Positions 44,037-56,175 of a stretch of 64,000 nucleotides of DNA are shown here, piece after piece. Made by a program: the position numbers and the translations under genes. The notes below the pieces were generated by a model. It had not been told where the DNA came from. It was given only the letters and a program-made list of their open reading frames with translations, and searched no databases. Origin of the DNA: Xenophilus sp. AP218F (GTDB lineage: Bacteria > Pseudomonadota > Gammaproteobacteria > Burkholderiales > Chromobacteriaceae); the NCBI GenBank assembly GCA_002213445.1, contig NJIE01000006.1, positions 186,459-250,458 on the forward strand. Reading direction: 5' to 3'. How positions within the stretch are numbered: position 1 is the first letter of the stretch; the number at the start of each line of letters is the position of its first letter.

Positions 44037-45008
44037 TTACTGGATGGTGGTGCCGATGCGGGACAGGCTGCCGAAATTCATCCAGATCATGAAGGCCTTG
44101 CCCACCATCAGCTTGTCGTCGACAAAACCCCAGTAGCGCCCGTCCGCGCTGTTGTCGCGGTTGTCGCCCAGCATGAAGTAATGGCCGGCCGGCACCTTGC
44201 AGACGAAACCATCGTCATCATAGCGGCAATTGTCGCGGTATTTGAAGTCCTGCACCTGGCTCAGGGCCACCACCGGCGTGCCGGGGTTATTCAGCACCTG
44301 ATAGGTCTTGCCGCCCAGCGTTTCCTTGTACTGGTCGGCCTTGATCGACATCAGGCCCTGTTCCAGGTATTCATACGTGCCATCCTGCGCGTCCGGCAGG
44401 GGCTTGCCGTTGACGGTCAGGCGCTTGTTGCGGTACTCGACGGTATCGCCCGGCAGACCGATGGCGCGCTTGATGTAGTTGACCTTGGGGTTGGGCGGGT
44501 AATTGAACACCACCACGTCGCCGCGCTGCACCTCGTGCACCGGAATCAGCACATTGTTCAGCACCGGCACGCGGATGCCGTAGGTGAACTTGTTGACCAG
44601 GATGAAATCGCCGACGATCAGGCCCGGGCGCATCGAGCTGGACGGAATCTGGAACGGCTCCACCAGGAAAGAACGCAGCAGGAACACCACGAAGATCACC
44701 GGGAAAAAGCCGCGCGAGTAATCGACGAAGTGGCCCGGCTGCGCGCCGGAAGCCGCGCGCCGCTTGGCCAGCAGCCACTTGTCCAGGGCCCACACCGCGC
44801 CGGTGATCACGACGAACACCAGCATCACGGCGGTAAAGCTCATGTAGTTGGAAAGAAGGCCGAAACCGCCGATCACCAGCGCGAGGTAGCCCCACTGCAC
44901 CGACTGCGGCCAATCCTTGGCGCCCGCCTCCTTCTTGCCGCCCAGAGCCACCAGCAAGGCCCCGATGACGGTCGCCACCACGAACACCCAGAACAAGTTT
45001 GCGCCCAC
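44037..45008 (-). CDS. lepB: Signal peptidase I
   Basis: LepB cleaves signal peptides on the outer face of the inner membrane. The 323-residue product has two to three N-terminal helices, the catalytic serine at about 125 (QIPSSSMRPGLIVGDFILVNK), the general-base lysine at about 180 (VNYIKRAIGLPGDTVEYRN), and the late motif GHYFMLGDNRDNSADGRYWG. The start codon is GTG immediately after the lepA TAA stop, with AGGGGA 7 nt before it, so lepA and lepB are coupled. Confidence 0.96.
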   Translation of the reverse strand: MGANLFWVFVVATVIGALLVALGGKKEAGAKDWPQSVQWGYLALVIGGFGLLSNYMSFTAVMLVFVVITGAVWALDKWLLAKRRAASGAQPGHFVDYSRGFFPVIFVVFLLRSFLVEPFQIPSSSMRPGLIVGDFILVNKFTYGIRVPVLNNVLIPVHEVQRGDVVVFNYPPNPKVNYIKRAIGLPGDTVEYRNKRLTVNGKPLPDAQDGTYEYLEQGLMSIKADQYKETLGGKTYQVLNNPGTPVVALSQVQDFKYRDNCRYDDDGFVCKVPAGHYFMLGDNRDNSADGRYWGFVDDKLMVGKAFMIWMNFGSLSRIGTTIQ

Positions 45009-46802
45009 TTATTTATCCCCTACTTGAAGAATCGCCAGGAAAGCCTCTTGCGGGATTTCCACGTTGCCCACCTGCTTCATGCGCTTCTTGCCGGCCTTCT
45101 GTTTTTCCAGCAGCTTTTTCTTACGGGTGATGTCGCCGCCGTAGCACTTGGCCAGCACGTTCTTGCGCAGCGCCTTGACGGTTTCGCGCGCGATGATGTG
45201 GCCGCCGATGGCAGCCTGCACCGCGATGTCGAACATCTGGCGCGGAATCAGCTCGCGCATCTTGGATACCAGCTCGCGGCCGCGGTAGACGCTGGAGGCG
45301 CGGTGCACGATCAAACTCAACGCGTCCACTTTTTCGCCGTTGACCAGCACGTCCAGCTTGACGAGATCGGCGCTCTGGAATTCCTTGAACTCGTAGTCCA
45401 GCGAGGCGTAGCCGCGGCTGGTGGACTTGAGCTTGTCGAAGAAGTCCATCACCACTTCGTTCATCGGCAGGTCGTAGGTCAGCATCACCTGGCGGCCCAT
45501 GTACTGCATATTGCGCTGCACGCCGCGCTTCTGGTTGCAAAGCGTCATCACCGCGCCGACGTAGTCCTGCGGCACCAGGATGGTGGAGGTGATGATGGGT
45601 TCGCGCAGTTCTTCGTACTTGCCGGCTTCCGGCATGCGCGACGGATTGGACACCACTTCCACCGTGCCGTCCTTCATCACCACTTCGTAGTTCACCGTCG
45701 GCGCGGTGGTGATCAGGTCCATGTCGAACTCGCGCTCCAGGCGCTCCTGCACGATTTCCAGGTGCAAGAGGCCGAGGAAGCCGCAACGGAAGCCGAAGCC
45801 CAGCGCCTGCGACACTTCCGGCTCGTACTTGAGCGAGGCGTCGTTCAGCTGCAGTTTTTCCAGCGCGTCGCGCAGCGCTTCGTAATCGTGGCTTTCCACC
45901 GGATACAGGCCGGCGAATACCTGCGACTGCACGTCCTTGAAGCCCGGCAGCGCCGCTTCGGCCGGACGCGCCGCCAGCGTGATGGTATCGCCCACCTTGG
46001 CCGATTTCAGCTCCTTGATGCCGGCGATGACGAAACCCACCTCGCCCGCGTTCAGGCTCTGGCGCTGCACCGACTTGGGCGTGAACACGCCCACCTGCTC
46101 GCACAGGTGCTCGGCCTTGGTGGCCATGAACTTGATCTTGTCCTTGGGCTTCAACTGGCCGTCGATGACCCGCACCAGCATCACCACGCCGACGTAGTTG
46201 TCGAACCAGGAGTCCACGATCAGCGCCTTGAGCGGCGCGTCCGGATCGCCCTTTGGCGGCGGAATCTTGTTGACCACTTCCTCCAGAATGTCCTCGATGC
46301 CGATGCCGGACTTGGCCGAGGCGCGCACGGCGTCGATGGCTTCGATGCCGATGATGTCCTCGATTTCCTGCGAGATGCGCTCCGGATCGGCTGCCGGCAG
46401 GTCGATCTTGTTGAGCACCGGCACCACTTCCACGCCCAGGTCTATGGCGGTGTAGCAGTTGGCCACGGTTTGCGCTTCCACGCCCTGCGAGGCGTCCACC
46501 ACCAGCAGCGCGCCTTCGCAGGCGGACAGCGAGCGCGACACTTCATAGCTGAAGTCCACGTGCCCCGGGGTGTCGATCAGGTTGAGGTTGTACACCTGGC
46601 CGTCGCGCGCCTTGTAAGTCAGCGCGGCGGTTTGCGCCTTGATGGTAATGCCGCGTTCCTTCTCGATATCCATCGAGTCCAGCACCTGCGCGCTCATCTC
46701 GCGCATTTCCAAGCCGCCGCAGAATTGAATGAAGCGGTCGGCCAAAGTCGATTTGCCGTGGTCGATATGGGCAATGATCGAGAAATTTCGAATATTTTTC
46801 AT
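45009..46802 (-). CDS. lepA: Elongation factor 4 (LepA)
   Basis: EF4/LepA is a ribosome-dependent GTPase acting in translation and 30S assembly. The 597-residue product starts [26 protein letters not shown], with G3 [16 protein letters not shown] and G4 [13 protein letters not shown]. The LepA-specific C-terminal domain is present ([26 protein letters not shown] ... [10 protein letters not shown]). The ATG at 46802 is at the family position; the in-frame upstream part crosses two hairpins and is not protein-like. First gene of the lepA-lepB-DUF4845-rnc-era stretch. Confidence 0.97.
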   Translation of the reverse strand: MKNIRNFSIIAHIDHGKSTLADRFIQFCGGLEMREMSAQVLDSMDIEKERGITIKAQTAALTYKARDGQVYNLNLIDTPGHVDFSYEVSRSLSACEGALLVVDASQGVEAQTVANCYTAIDLGVEVVPVLNKIDLPAADPERISQEIEDIIGIEAIDAVRASAKSGIGIEDILEEVVNKIPPPKGDPDAPLKALIVDSWFDNYVGVVMLVRVIDGQLKPKDKIKFMATKAEHLCEQVGVFTPKSVQRQSLNAGEVGFVIAGIKELKSAKVGDTITLAARPAEAALPGFKDVQSQVFAGLYPVESHDYEALRDALEKLQLNDASLKYEPEVSQALGFGFRCGFLGLLHLEIVQERLEREFDMDLITTAPTVNYEVVMKDGTVEVVSNPSRMPEAGKYEELREPIITSTILVPQDYVGAVMTLCNQKRGVQRNMQYMGRQVMLTYDLPMNEVVMDFFDKLKSTSRGYASLDYEFKEFQSADLVKLDVLVNGEKVDALSLIVHRASSVYRGRELVSKMRELIPRQMFDIAVQAAIGGHIIARETVKALRKNVLAKCYGGDITRKKKLLEKQKAGKKRMKQVGNVEIPQEAFLAILQVGDK

Positions 46803-46822
46803 CGGTATCCAGCAAAAGATAA

Positions 46823-46915
46823 GGGCACGCGCGCGTGCCCGAGGCTGCTGAAGCGGGTCGTCTCCGGGGCGGCCCGGTCCGATCAGCAAGCGGGGGCACG
46901 TCCATCGTGCCCCCG
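46823..46915. repeat. Two strong hairpins in the grx-lepA spacer
   Basis: The 137-nt spacer holds CGGGGGCACG-TCCAT-CGTGCCCCCG (46891-46915, 10-bp perfect stem) soon after the glutaredoxin stop, and the perfect 18-nt palindrome GGGCACGC-GC-GCGTGCCC (46823-46840) just before the lepA start. Both share GGGCACG. On the minus strand the second is followed by TTATCTTTTG, so it may act as a weak terminator or a leader structure of lepA; the first lacks a T tract. Confidence 0.6.
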
Positions 46916-46939
46916 GTTTAACTCACACTGGCGCGGATT

Positions 46940-47179
46940 TTAGCCGATTTCGCCCAAGTGTGCAGCCAATCTCGCCGCATCCAGACGCCAGTGGCAGATT
47001 TCCCGCTCCCCGTCCATCAGCACCGGCACCAGCTCGTTGAAACGGGCTTCCAGCTCCGGGTCGGCATCCACGTCCACCACGTCGATGGCGAAACCATGCT
47101 GCTGCTGCCAGGGCTGGAGCTCGGCCAGCATCTGATGGCAAAGGCTGCAGTACTCCCGAAAATACAGGGTCAATGTCAC
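46940..47179 (-). CDS. Glutaredoxin-family (DUF836) protein
   Basis: A 79-residue thioredoxin-fold protein with the redox pair in YFREYCSLCHQMLAEL, then IDVVDVDADPELEARFNELVPVLM, where the cis-proline follows the valine. This is the small glutaredoxin-like DUF836 type. Its start overlaps the degP stop by 4 nt (ATGA). A cytoplasmic disulfide-related role is likely; the partner is unknown. Confidence 0.87.
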   Translation of the reverse strand: MTLTLYFREYCSLCHQMLAELQPWQQQHGFAIDVVDVDADPELEARFNELVPVLMDGEREICHWRLDAARLAAHLGEIG

Positions 47180-48585
47180 TTGGCGTCGCCTATGTTCAGC
47201 GGCACGAACTGCACCTGCCCCTGGCGCATCACCTGCAGGGCGATGGCGCCGCCCTTCTTGGCCTGCTCCAGCGCGCTCTTGAGCTGGGCCACGCTGGTCA
47301 ACTCATCGCCGCCCACGCCGACGATGATGTCGCCCGGCTGGATGCCGGCTCGCACCGCTACGCCGTTGGCGGCGCGCACCAGCAAACCGTACTTGACGCC
47401 GGCGCGCTGCAGCTGCATCGGCGCCAGCTCCTGCAGGCGCAGGCCGATCTGGGAGAAGCTTTGCTCGCTCTGCGCGCCGGGCTTCTTGCCGCCTTCGCGG
47501 CCCGCGGAGGCGGCCTTCTCGTCCTTCAGCTCCTCCGGCACCACCTTGAGCGAAACGCTGGCACGGCTGCGCCATACCTCGAGCGCCACCGGCTTGCCCG
47601 GCTGGATGTTGCCGATCAGGCGCTGCAGATCGCTGGGCGATTCGATCGCCTGGCCGCCCACCTTGACGATGATGTCGCCGGGCTTGAGACCGGCCTTGGC
47701 CGCCGGCCCCTTGGGATCCACCGCGTTGATCAGCGCGCCGCTGGCCTTGGCGAGGCCGAAGGATTTGGCCAATTCCTGATTGACGCCCTGAATCACCACG
47801 CCGATGCGGCCGCGCGTCACCTTGCCCTTGGTCTTGAGCTGGTTGGCCACATCCATGGCGGTGTCGATCGGGATGGCGAAGGAAATGCCCATGAAGCCGC
47901 CGGAACGGCTGTAAATCTGCGAATTGATGCCGATCACCTCGCCCTTGCCGTTGAACAGCGGGCCGCCGGAGTTGCCCGGATTGATGGCGGCGTCGGTCTG
48001 GATGAAAGGCACCTCGGCGTCAGGCAGGGTGCGATTCTTGGCGGAAACGATGCCCGACGTGGCGGTGCTCTCGAAACCGAACGGCGAGCCGATGGCCAGC
48101 ACCGGCTCGCCCACCTTCAATTTGTTGACGTCGCCCAGCCGCACCACAGGCAGATTGCTGGCGTCGATCTTGAGCAGCGCCACGTCGGACGGCGCGTCCG
48201 AGCCTATCACCCGCGCCTTGAATTCGCGCTTGTCGCTGAGCTTGACGGTGATCTCGTCCGCGCGCGCCACCACGTGGGCGTTGGTCAGCACGTAGCCGTC
48301 CGCCGAGATGATGAAGCCGGAGCCCAGCGAGTTTTCCTGGCGCTCCTGCGGCTGCGGCGGCGCGAAACGGCGGAAGAATTCGAAGAAAGGATCCCCCTCC
48401 ATGCCTTCGGGCAACCCCGCCGTCTCCTTGACCGTGGCCGTGGTGCTGACGTTCACCACCGCGCGACCTTCAGATTCGACGATATTGCTGAAATCGGGCA
48501 TTTGCGCCGCCAGTGCGGCAGGCGCGGGAGCGGCCAAAACAGAAGCCGCCAGCATGGCAGATACGATCAGTTTTTTGATCGACAT
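47176..48585 (-). CDS. mucD: Periplasmic serine protease DegP/MucD
   Basis: A 469-residue HtrA-type protease degrading damaged envelope proteins. It has a signal peptide (1-27, ending ALAA). The catalytic triad is His104 (YVLTNAHVV), Asp134 (DVALLKI) and Ser206 (NPGNSGGPL). Two PDZ domains follow, about 250-350 (GRIGVVIQGVNQELAKSFGL) and 375-465 (ELAPMQLQRAGVKYGLLV). GGAG lies 5 nt before the ATG at 48585. The start overlaps the end of rseC by 19 nt. Position at the end of rpoE-rseA-rseB-rseC matches mucD of the Pseudomonas algU operon. Confidence 0.95.
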   Translation of the reverse strand: MSIKKLIVSAMLAASVLAAPAPAALAAQMPDFSNIVESEGRAVVNVSTTATVKETAGLPEGMEGDPFFEFFRRFAPPQPQERQENSLGSGFIISADGYVLTNAHVVARADEITVKLSDKREFKARVIGSDAPSDVALLKIDASNLPVVRLGDVNKLKVGEPVLAIGSPFGFESTATSGIVSAKNRTLPDAEVPFIQTDAAINPGNSGGPLFNGKGEVIGINSQIYSRSGGFMGISFAIPIDTAMDVANQLKTKGKVTRGRIGVVIQGVNQELAKSFGLAKASGALINAVDPKGPAAKAGLKPGDIIVKVGGQAIESPSDLQRLIGNIQPGKPVALEVWRSRASVSLKVVPEELKDEKAASAGREGGKKPGAQSEQSFSQIGLRLQELAPMQLQRAGVKYGLLVRAANGVAVRAGIQPGDIIVGVGGDELTSVAQLKSALEQAKKGGAIALQVMRQGQVQFVPLNIGDAK

Positions 48586-49034
48586 GTGCGCTCCATCTTG
48601 ATGTGTTGCGGGTTGAGTTTTCCGGTAATCACCGGTTGGTAATCCTGAGAAAGCTGCCAGCGACCGGCCTGACGCCGCACGAGCGGCAGCGCCAGCGCCA
48701 AACCGGCGAGACCGCCCGAAACCGAAGCGAACTCGCCCAGCGGCGCCAGCGCCAGCGCGCCGCCAAGCAGGCCGCCAAGCGGCAGGAGATACATCAGCAG
48801 CGCGCTGTTGCGCACGCCCGCCTCCGCCATCGACACCGTCACCCAATCGCCCACCGCCGCGTCCAGCGGGTTGCGCACCCGAAAGTGACCAGGCCCGGCG
48901 CTAAAGGCGCGGGCGATGGCCAGGGAGCGGCAACCGGTTTCAGGGTCGCAATGGCCGCAAGGCGTGTGCGGGCGCGGCTCGACTACGGCGTAGCCCGCTT
49001 CCGCGGCAACCACTCTGGCCTGCGTTTCAATCAT
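48567..49034 (-). CDS. rseC: Sigma-E accessory protein RseC/MucC
   Basis: A 155-residue RseC-family inner-membrane protein. Four cysteines at the N-terminus (TPCGHCDPETGCRSLAIARAF and nearby) form the family's CxxC-type cluster, followed by NPLDAAVGDWVTVSM and two membrane helices at about 75-95 and 100-120 (LLMYLLPLGGLLGGALAL). The C-terminus is basic. It is linked to sigma-E and to SoxR/Rnf-type redox functions. It overlaps rseB by 8 nt and mucD by 19 nt. Confidence 0.92.
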   Translation of the reverse strand: MIETQARVVAAEAGYAVVEPRPHTPCGHCDPETGCRSLAIARAFSAGPGHFRVRNPLDAAVGDWVTVSMAEAGVRNSALLMYLLPLGGLLGGALALAPLGEFASVSGGLAGLALALPLVRRQAGRWQLSQDYQPVITGKLNPQHIKMERTCRSKN

Positions 49035-49998
49035 TCTTGCCGTTGATCCGCAGGTTCTTGATCATGCCCAGCATCGCCTGCTCGGGCATGTCGCCCACCG
49101 CGGTGAGCTGGTAATCGCCTTCCGGGCCGGTGGCCATATTGATGGCGCCGTGCAGATTGCCGCTGCGCTCCACCTTGCCGCCATCCACCACCGGTTCGAC
49201 GAACACCGACAGCATCACCAGGCCGTCGCTGAATACCAGATGGCGCACGGTCTTGTCGGCCTGGCCCGGCAGGCTGCGCTGCACCGAGCGCAGTAGGCGG
49301 AAACCGGCGGGCATGCCGCTGACTTCGCCCTGCAAGGCGGCGGCGTCCGCCGGCGCGCTGGCCGGGGGCGTGGTCGCGGAGCGCAACAGGAACTTCTGCG
49401 GGAAGCGGGAGCGGTAGGCTTTCTTGTCCTTGGGGCCGTTGAGCGCCACCTCGGTAAAGGTGAACTGCTCCACCGCGTCGCCGCGCGGCGACAGGGTGAT
49501 GACCTTCAGCGGCAAGGCCGTCAGCGACTCCACGCACATCCGCATGGCGTAACGCTGCTTGTCCTTGGGGCGAACGTCCAGCCAGTTGCAGTCGCGCTGC
49601 GCCACCCGATCCGCGCCGGCGCGCTTGATGGTGTAGGAGCGGCTGATGTCGCTCATATCTTCGGGCATCAGCGCCGGAAACAGGCGCATGGCGCTGATCT
49701 TGGCCGCCATCAGCGCCTTCTTGTCCGGCGCGTAACAGGTCAGCTCGTTGCCCTTGCGCACGATCTCGCGCGACAGGCCGTCCAGCGAAGTCCGCTTCTC
49801 GCGGGTGGCGTCCCCCTGCCCCGAACGGACGATGTGGAAAGTTTCCATCATGCCGTTCATCTGGTGCAGATAGGTGCCGTTCAAAGCTTGTTGACGACCG
49901 GCAGCGGCCGCATTGCGCAACAGCTGCCAGTCATCCTCTGCATGGGCGGCCATGGCCGCGCCGAACATCAACATACCGAGCAAAGGCGAGACACGCAT
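49027..49998 (-). CDS. rseB: Periplasmic sigma-E regulator RseB/MucB
   Basis: A 323-residue periplasmic protein that binds RseA and shields it from proteolysis. The signal peptide is MRVSPLLGMLMFGAAMAAHA. The LolA-like N-terminal domain includes LNGTYLHQMNGMMETFHIVRSG, and the C-terminal domain includes GFRLLRSVQRSLPGQADKTV and HLVFSDGLVMLSVFVEP. Its start overlaps the rseA stop by 1 nt (TAATG). Full length. Confidence 0.94.
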   Translation of the reverse strand: MRVSPLLGMLMFGAAMAAHAEDDWQLLRNAAAAGRQQALNGTYLHQMNGMMETFHIVRSGQGDATREKRTSLDGLSREIVRKGNELTCYAPDKKALMAAKISAMRLFPALMPEDMSDISRSYTIKRAGADRVAQRDCNWLDVRPKDKQRYAMRMCVESLTALPLKVITLSPRGDAVEQFTFTEVALNGPKDKKAYRSRFPQKFLLRSATTPPASAPADAAALQGEVSGMPAGFRLLRSVQRSLPGQADKTVRHLVFSDGLVMLSVFVEPVVDGGKVERSGNLHGAINMATGPEGDYQLTAVGDMPEQAMLGMIKNLRINGKND

Positions 49999-50483
49999 TA
50001 ATGGCGAGCTCCGTTCGCATAGGAGACGCGCATCGCGCCCTGATCGGCGGTGATTTCCTGATGCGCCAGCAGGTATGGATCGTCGCGCTCCGGCAGCGGC
50101 TGCGCCGCCTGCTGCACCATCACCGGCACGCCCTTGTCGGCCACCAGCGAAGGATTGGCGTTGCGATGCGACAATTGCTGCCAGCCCACCACCGCGGCGA
50201 AGCTGACGCTCGCCGCCAGCGCCACCGCGCCGGCTGCGCGGGCGCGCTGCGGACGCACCCAGCGACGCGGAGCCAGCACGGTCGGCTCGGCCGCCAGGCG
50301 TTCCGCCACCTGCTTACGCACATCGACCGACACCGCGCGATTGGCGCGCATGGCGTCGCCGATCAGGTGATAGCGCTCCCAAGCCTCGTCGAGGTCCTTG
50401 TCGCCGGCGATGGCGGCCAATGCCCTTGTGGCATCCCTGTCGGACAGTTCCCCGTCCATCATCGCAGATATCGTCTCTTTCAT
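49998..50483 (-). CDS. rseA: Anti-sigma-E factor RseA/MucA
   Basis: A 161-residue single-pass anti-sigma factor. The N-terminal cytoplasmic domain binds sigma-E (MKETISAMMDGELSDRDATRALAAI, EAWERYHLIGDAMR). One membrane helix lies near 95-112 (GAVALAASVSFAAVVGW), followed by a short periplasmic part. AGAAGG lies 8 nt before the ATG at 50483; an in-frame GTG three codons earlier is less well placed. It starts 2 nt after the rpoE stop. Confidence 0.94.
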   Translation of the reverse strand: MKETISAMMDGELSDRDATRALAAIAGDKDLDEAWERYHLIGDAMRANRAVSVDVRKQVAERLAAEPTVLAPRRWVRPQRARAAGAVALAASVSFAAVVGWQQLSHRNANPSLVADKGVPVMVQQAAQPLPERDDPYLLAHQEITADQGAMRVSYANGARH

Positions 50484-50485
50484 AC

Positions 50486-51085
50486 TCACCACCTTCTATT
50501 CTTGGCCGTATCCAGCAATGGCCGCAGCTCAGCAGCAATGGCTTCCCGCGCCCGGAAGATCCGGGAACGGACGGTGCCAATCGGACAATCCATTACCTTG
50601 GCAATTTCATCGTAGGACAGCCCCTCCATTTCCCTTAGCGAAATAGCAGTGCGCAATTCCTCCGGCAAAGCTTCCACGGCGGCGTTGACCGTCGCCAGGA
50701 TTTCCTTGTTCATCAACTCGGTTTCGGGAGTGTTCATGTCGGGAATTTGCGACGCCATGTCGAAACTCTCGCCATCCTCATCCTCGATCTCGCTGTTGAT
50801 CATCGGGCGGCGCCCGGTGGAACTGAGGAAATTCTTGGCAGTGTTGATGCCGATTCTGTACAGCCATGTGTAAAACGCGCTCTCGCCCCGAAAGGACGGC
50901 AAAGCGCGATACGCTTTGATAAACGCCTCTTGCGTCACATCCTCGATGTCCGAGCCGTCGCGGATAAACCGCGACAACAGCCTGGCGAGACGTCGCTGAT
51001 ACTTGGCAACAAGCAGATCGAAAGCTCTTTTTTCACCTCGCTGGGCACGCTCCACCAACTGTTGATCGATGTCCCGATCACTCAT
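50486..51085 (-). CDS. rpoE: RNA polymerase sigma factor RpoE (sigma-E/AlgU)
   Basis: The 199-residue extracytoplasmic-stress ECF sigma factor. Region 2 is LLVAKYQRRLARLLSRFIRDGSDIEDVTQEAFIKAYRAL with FYTWLYRIGINTAKNFL; region 4 is LREMEGLSYDEIAKVMDCPIGTVRSRIFRAREAI. It heads rpoE-rseA-rseB-rseC-mucD. A sigma-E-type promoter lies upstream, so it activates its own operon. Confidence 0.97.
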   Translation of the reverse strand: MSDRDIDQQLVERAQRGEKRAFDLLVAKYQRRLARLLSRFIRDGSDIEDVTQEAFIKAYRALPSFRGESAFYTWLYRIGINTAKNFLSSTGRRPMINSEIEDEDGESFDMASQIPDMNTPETELMNKEILATVNAAVEALPEELRTAISLREMEGLSYDEIAKVMDCPIGTVRSRIFRAREAIAAELRPLLDTAKNRRW

Positions 51086-51148
51086 GTCGTTGTTATGCTC
51101 CCTGGTTTGCCCACTGTTTGTTTGTGAGTCGTTACGTGGACTGCAGTG

Positions 51149-51177
51149 CTAGACCGCAGCCGGCGTCTTGAAGTTCC
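51149..51177 (-). promoter_or_regulatory. Sigma-E-dependent autoregulatory promoter of rpoE
   Basis: On the minus strand GGAACTT (plus 51171-51177) is followed after 16 nt by GTCTAG (plus 51149-51154). This is nearly the E. coli/AlgU consensus GGAACTT-N16-GTCTAA. It lies about 64 nt upstream of the rpoE start. Direct motif match; activity is inferred from the known autoregulation of rpoE operons. Confidence 0.85.
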
Positions 51178-51265
51178 CATTACGCGAAGCCGCTGCGAAA
51201 CATAACAGACCCGCGTCAAAACTTGAACCTTTGCCTGCAATCGCTTGCCATCGCCATATGGAGCA

Positions 51266-51305
51266 TTTACACTCCAACCAAGCACTTGCTTGAATGACAT
51301 TCAAG
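51266..51305 (+). promoter_or_regulatory. Promoter and palindromic operator of the prp operon
   Basis: TTTACA (51266-51271) and TTGAAT (51290-51295) are 18 nt apart. The perfect palindrome CTTGAATG-A-CATTCAAG (51289-51305, 8-bp arms, 1-nt centre) overlaps the -10 box and lies 27 nt before the prpB start. A repressor bound there would block transcription. No regulator gene is adjacent to name the binder. Confidence 0.6.
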
Positions 51306-51332
51306 TAACAAACCATCCTCAGGAGCTCAACG

Positions 51333-52211
51333 ATGCACACTCCCGGTCAACGTTTCCGCCAGGCTGTGAACCAGGAAAAACCGCTGCAGGTGGTAGGCGC
51401 AGTCAACGCCTATGCCGCACGTTTGGCCGAACACGCCGGTTTCAAGGCCCTGTATCTGTCCGGCGGCGGCGTGGCCGCCTGCTCCTGCGGCATTCCGGAC
51501 CTTGGCATCACCACGCTGGAAGACGTGCTGATCGATGTGCGCCGCATCACCGAGGCCTCCGATCTGCCCTTGCTGGTGGATATCGACACCGGCTGGGGCG
51601 GCGCTTTCAACATCGCCCGCGCCATTCGCAGCCTGGAAAAAGCCGGCGCGGCGGCGGTGCATATAGAAGACCAGGTGCAGCAGAAGCGCTGTGGCCACCG
51701 CCCCAACAAGGCCATCGTCGGCAAGGACGAGATGGTCGACCGCGTCAAGGCAGCCGTGGATGCCCGCCGCGACGACAGTTTCGTGATCATGGCGCGCACC
51801 GACGCTCTGGCGGTGGAGGGGCTGGACGCCGCCATCGAGCGGGCGGCGGCTTGCGTGGAAGCCGGCGCGGACATGATCTTCCCGGAAGCGATGACCGACC
51901 TTTCCATGTATCAGCGCTTCGCCGCGGCGGTGCAGGTGCCCATCCTCGCCAACATCACCGAATTCGGCGCCACGCCGCTCTACACCACGCAGGAGCTGGC
52001 CGCCCACGGCGTTTCGCTGGCGCTCTACCCGCTCTCCGCCTTCCGCGCCATGAGCCAGGCCGCGCTGGAGGTGTACGGCGCGATCCGCCGCGACGGCACG
52101 CAACAGGCGGTGGTGGACAAGATGCAAACCCGGATGGAGCTGTACGACCACCTGGGCTACCACGACTACGAAACCCGGCTGGATCGGCTGTTCGCCGCCG
52201 GCAAAGAGTGA
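51333..52211 (+). CDS. prpB: 2-methylisocitrate lyase
   Basis: PrpB splits 2-methylisocitrate into pyruvate and succinate in the methylcitrate cycle. The 292-residue product has the catalytic KRCGH motif with Cys120 ([19 protein letters not shown]), the phosphoenolpyruvate-mutase fold starts ([16 protein letters not shown]) and metal-binding aspartates in [16 protein letters not shown] lies 7 nt before the ATG. First gene of the operon. Confidence 0.97.
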   Translation: MHTPGQRFRQAVNQEKPLQVVGAVNAYAARLAEHAGFKALYLSGGGVAACSCGIPDLGITTLEDVLIDVRRITEASDLPLLVDIDTGWGGAFNIARAIRSLEKAGAAAVHIEDQVQQKRCGHRPNKAIVGKDEMVDRVKAAVDARRDDSFVIMARTDALAVEGLDAAIERAAACVEAGADMIFPEAMTDLSMYQRFAAAVQVPILANITEFGATPLYTTQELAAHGVSLALYPLSAFRAMSQAALEVYGAIRRDGTQQAVVDKMQTRMELYDHLGYHDYETRLDRLFAAGKE

Positions 52212-52288
52212 AGCGGCCGGGCGCGCCGCGCCCCGGCGATTGCAATTGAAGTCTGCAACGAATAGAAACCCATCCAAGGAGAAGCAGC

Positions 52289-53437
52289 ATGACTGAAGTG
52301 GCGCTCACCGGCAAACCGAAGAAATCCGTCGCCCTCTCCGGCGTGGCCGCCGGCAACACCGCGCTGTGCACCGTGGGGCGCAGCGGCAACGATCTGCACT
52401 ACCGCGGCTACGACATCCTGGACCTGGCCGCGCATTGCGAATTCGAAGAAATCGCCTACCTGCTGGTGCACGGCAAGCTGCCCAACAAGGCGGAACTGGC
52501 CGGCTACAAGAAAAAACTGAAGGCGCTGCGCGGACTGCCCGCCTCGGTGAAGGCGGTGCTGGAAGCGCTGCCGGCCAACGCCCACCCGATGGACGTGATG
52601 CGCAGCGGCGTGTCGGCGCTGGGTTGCGCGCTGCCGGAAAAAGACGATCACAACCTCGCCGGCGCGCGCGACATCGCCGACCGGCTGATGGCTTCGCTCG
52701 GCTCCATGCTGCTGTATTGGTACCACTTCTCCACCAACGGCAAGCGCATCGAGGTTGAAACCGACGACGACAGCATCGGCGGCCACTTCCTGCACCTGCT
52801 GCACGGCGAAAAACCTTCGTATGAATGGGTGCGCGCCATGCACACCTCGCTCAACCTCTACGCCGAGCACGAATTCAACGCCTCCACCTTCACCGCCCGC
52901 GTCATCGCCGGCACCGGCTCGGACATGTACAGCGCCGTCACCGGCGCCATCGGCGCGCTGCGCGGCCCCAAACACGGCGGCGCCAACGAGGTGGCTTTCG
53001 AAATCCAGCAGCGCTACGCAACGCCGGACGAAGCCGAGGCCGACATTCGCGCCCGCATCGAACGCAAGGAAGTGGTGATAGGCTTCGGCCACCCGGTGTA
53101 CACGATCTCCGACCCGCGCAACAAAGTCATCAAGGAAGTGGCGCGCGCGCTGTCCAAGGACGCCGGCGACATGAAAATGTTCCATATCGCCGAGCGGCTG
53201 GAAGCCGTGATGTGGGAAGCCAAGAAGATGTTCCCCAACCTGGACTGGTTCTCCGCCGTCAGCTACCACGCTATGGGCGTGCCCACCGCCATGTTCACCC
53301 CGCTGTTCGTCATCGCCCGCACCAGCGGCTGGGCGGCGCACGTGATCGAACAACGCCAGGACGGCAAGATCATCCGCCCGTCGGCCAACTATATCGGCCC
53401 GGAAGACCAGGCCTTCGTTCCGCTGGAAAAACGCTGA
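52289..53437 (+). CDS. prpC: 2-methylcitrate synthase
   Basis: PrpC joins propionyl-CoA and oxaloacetate. The 382-residue citrate-synthase-fold protein has the catalytic histidines in [19 protein letters not shown] and [13 protein letters not shown], and starts [27 protein letters not shown] as prpC-type enzymes do. AAGGAG precedes the ATG. It lies 77 nt after prpB. Confidence 0.97.
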   Translation: MTEVALTGKPKKSVALSGVAAGNTALCTVGRSGNDLHYRGYDILDLAAHCEFEEIAYLLVHGKLPNKAELAGYKKKLKALRGLPASVKAVLEALPANAHPMDVMRSGVSALGCALPEKDDHNLAGARDIADRLMASLGSMLLYWYHFSTNGKRIEVETDDDSIGGHFLHLLHGEKPSYEWVRAMHTSLNLYAEHEFNASTFTARVIAGTGSDMYSAVTGAIGALRGPKHGGANEVAFEIQQRYATPDEAEADIRARIERKEVVIGFGHPVYTISDPRNKVIKEVARALSKDAGDMKMFHIAERLEAVMWEAKKMFPNLDWFSAVSYHAMGVPTAMFTPLFVIARTSGWAAHVIEQRQDGKIIRPSANYIGPEDQAFVPLEKR

Positions 53438-53547
53438 CATGCCTTCGCCGCGGAATGCGCGCTTGCGCCGCGCCGGCCCCGCCCGGCGCGCCTCGCCCCC
53501 TTCGCGGCGGCCTGCCGCCCAGACACTCTCACTCTCGCGCCCACGCC

Positions 53548-56154
<2,607 letters not shown>

Positions 56155-56175
56155 CGCACCACAGGAGAACATGAC

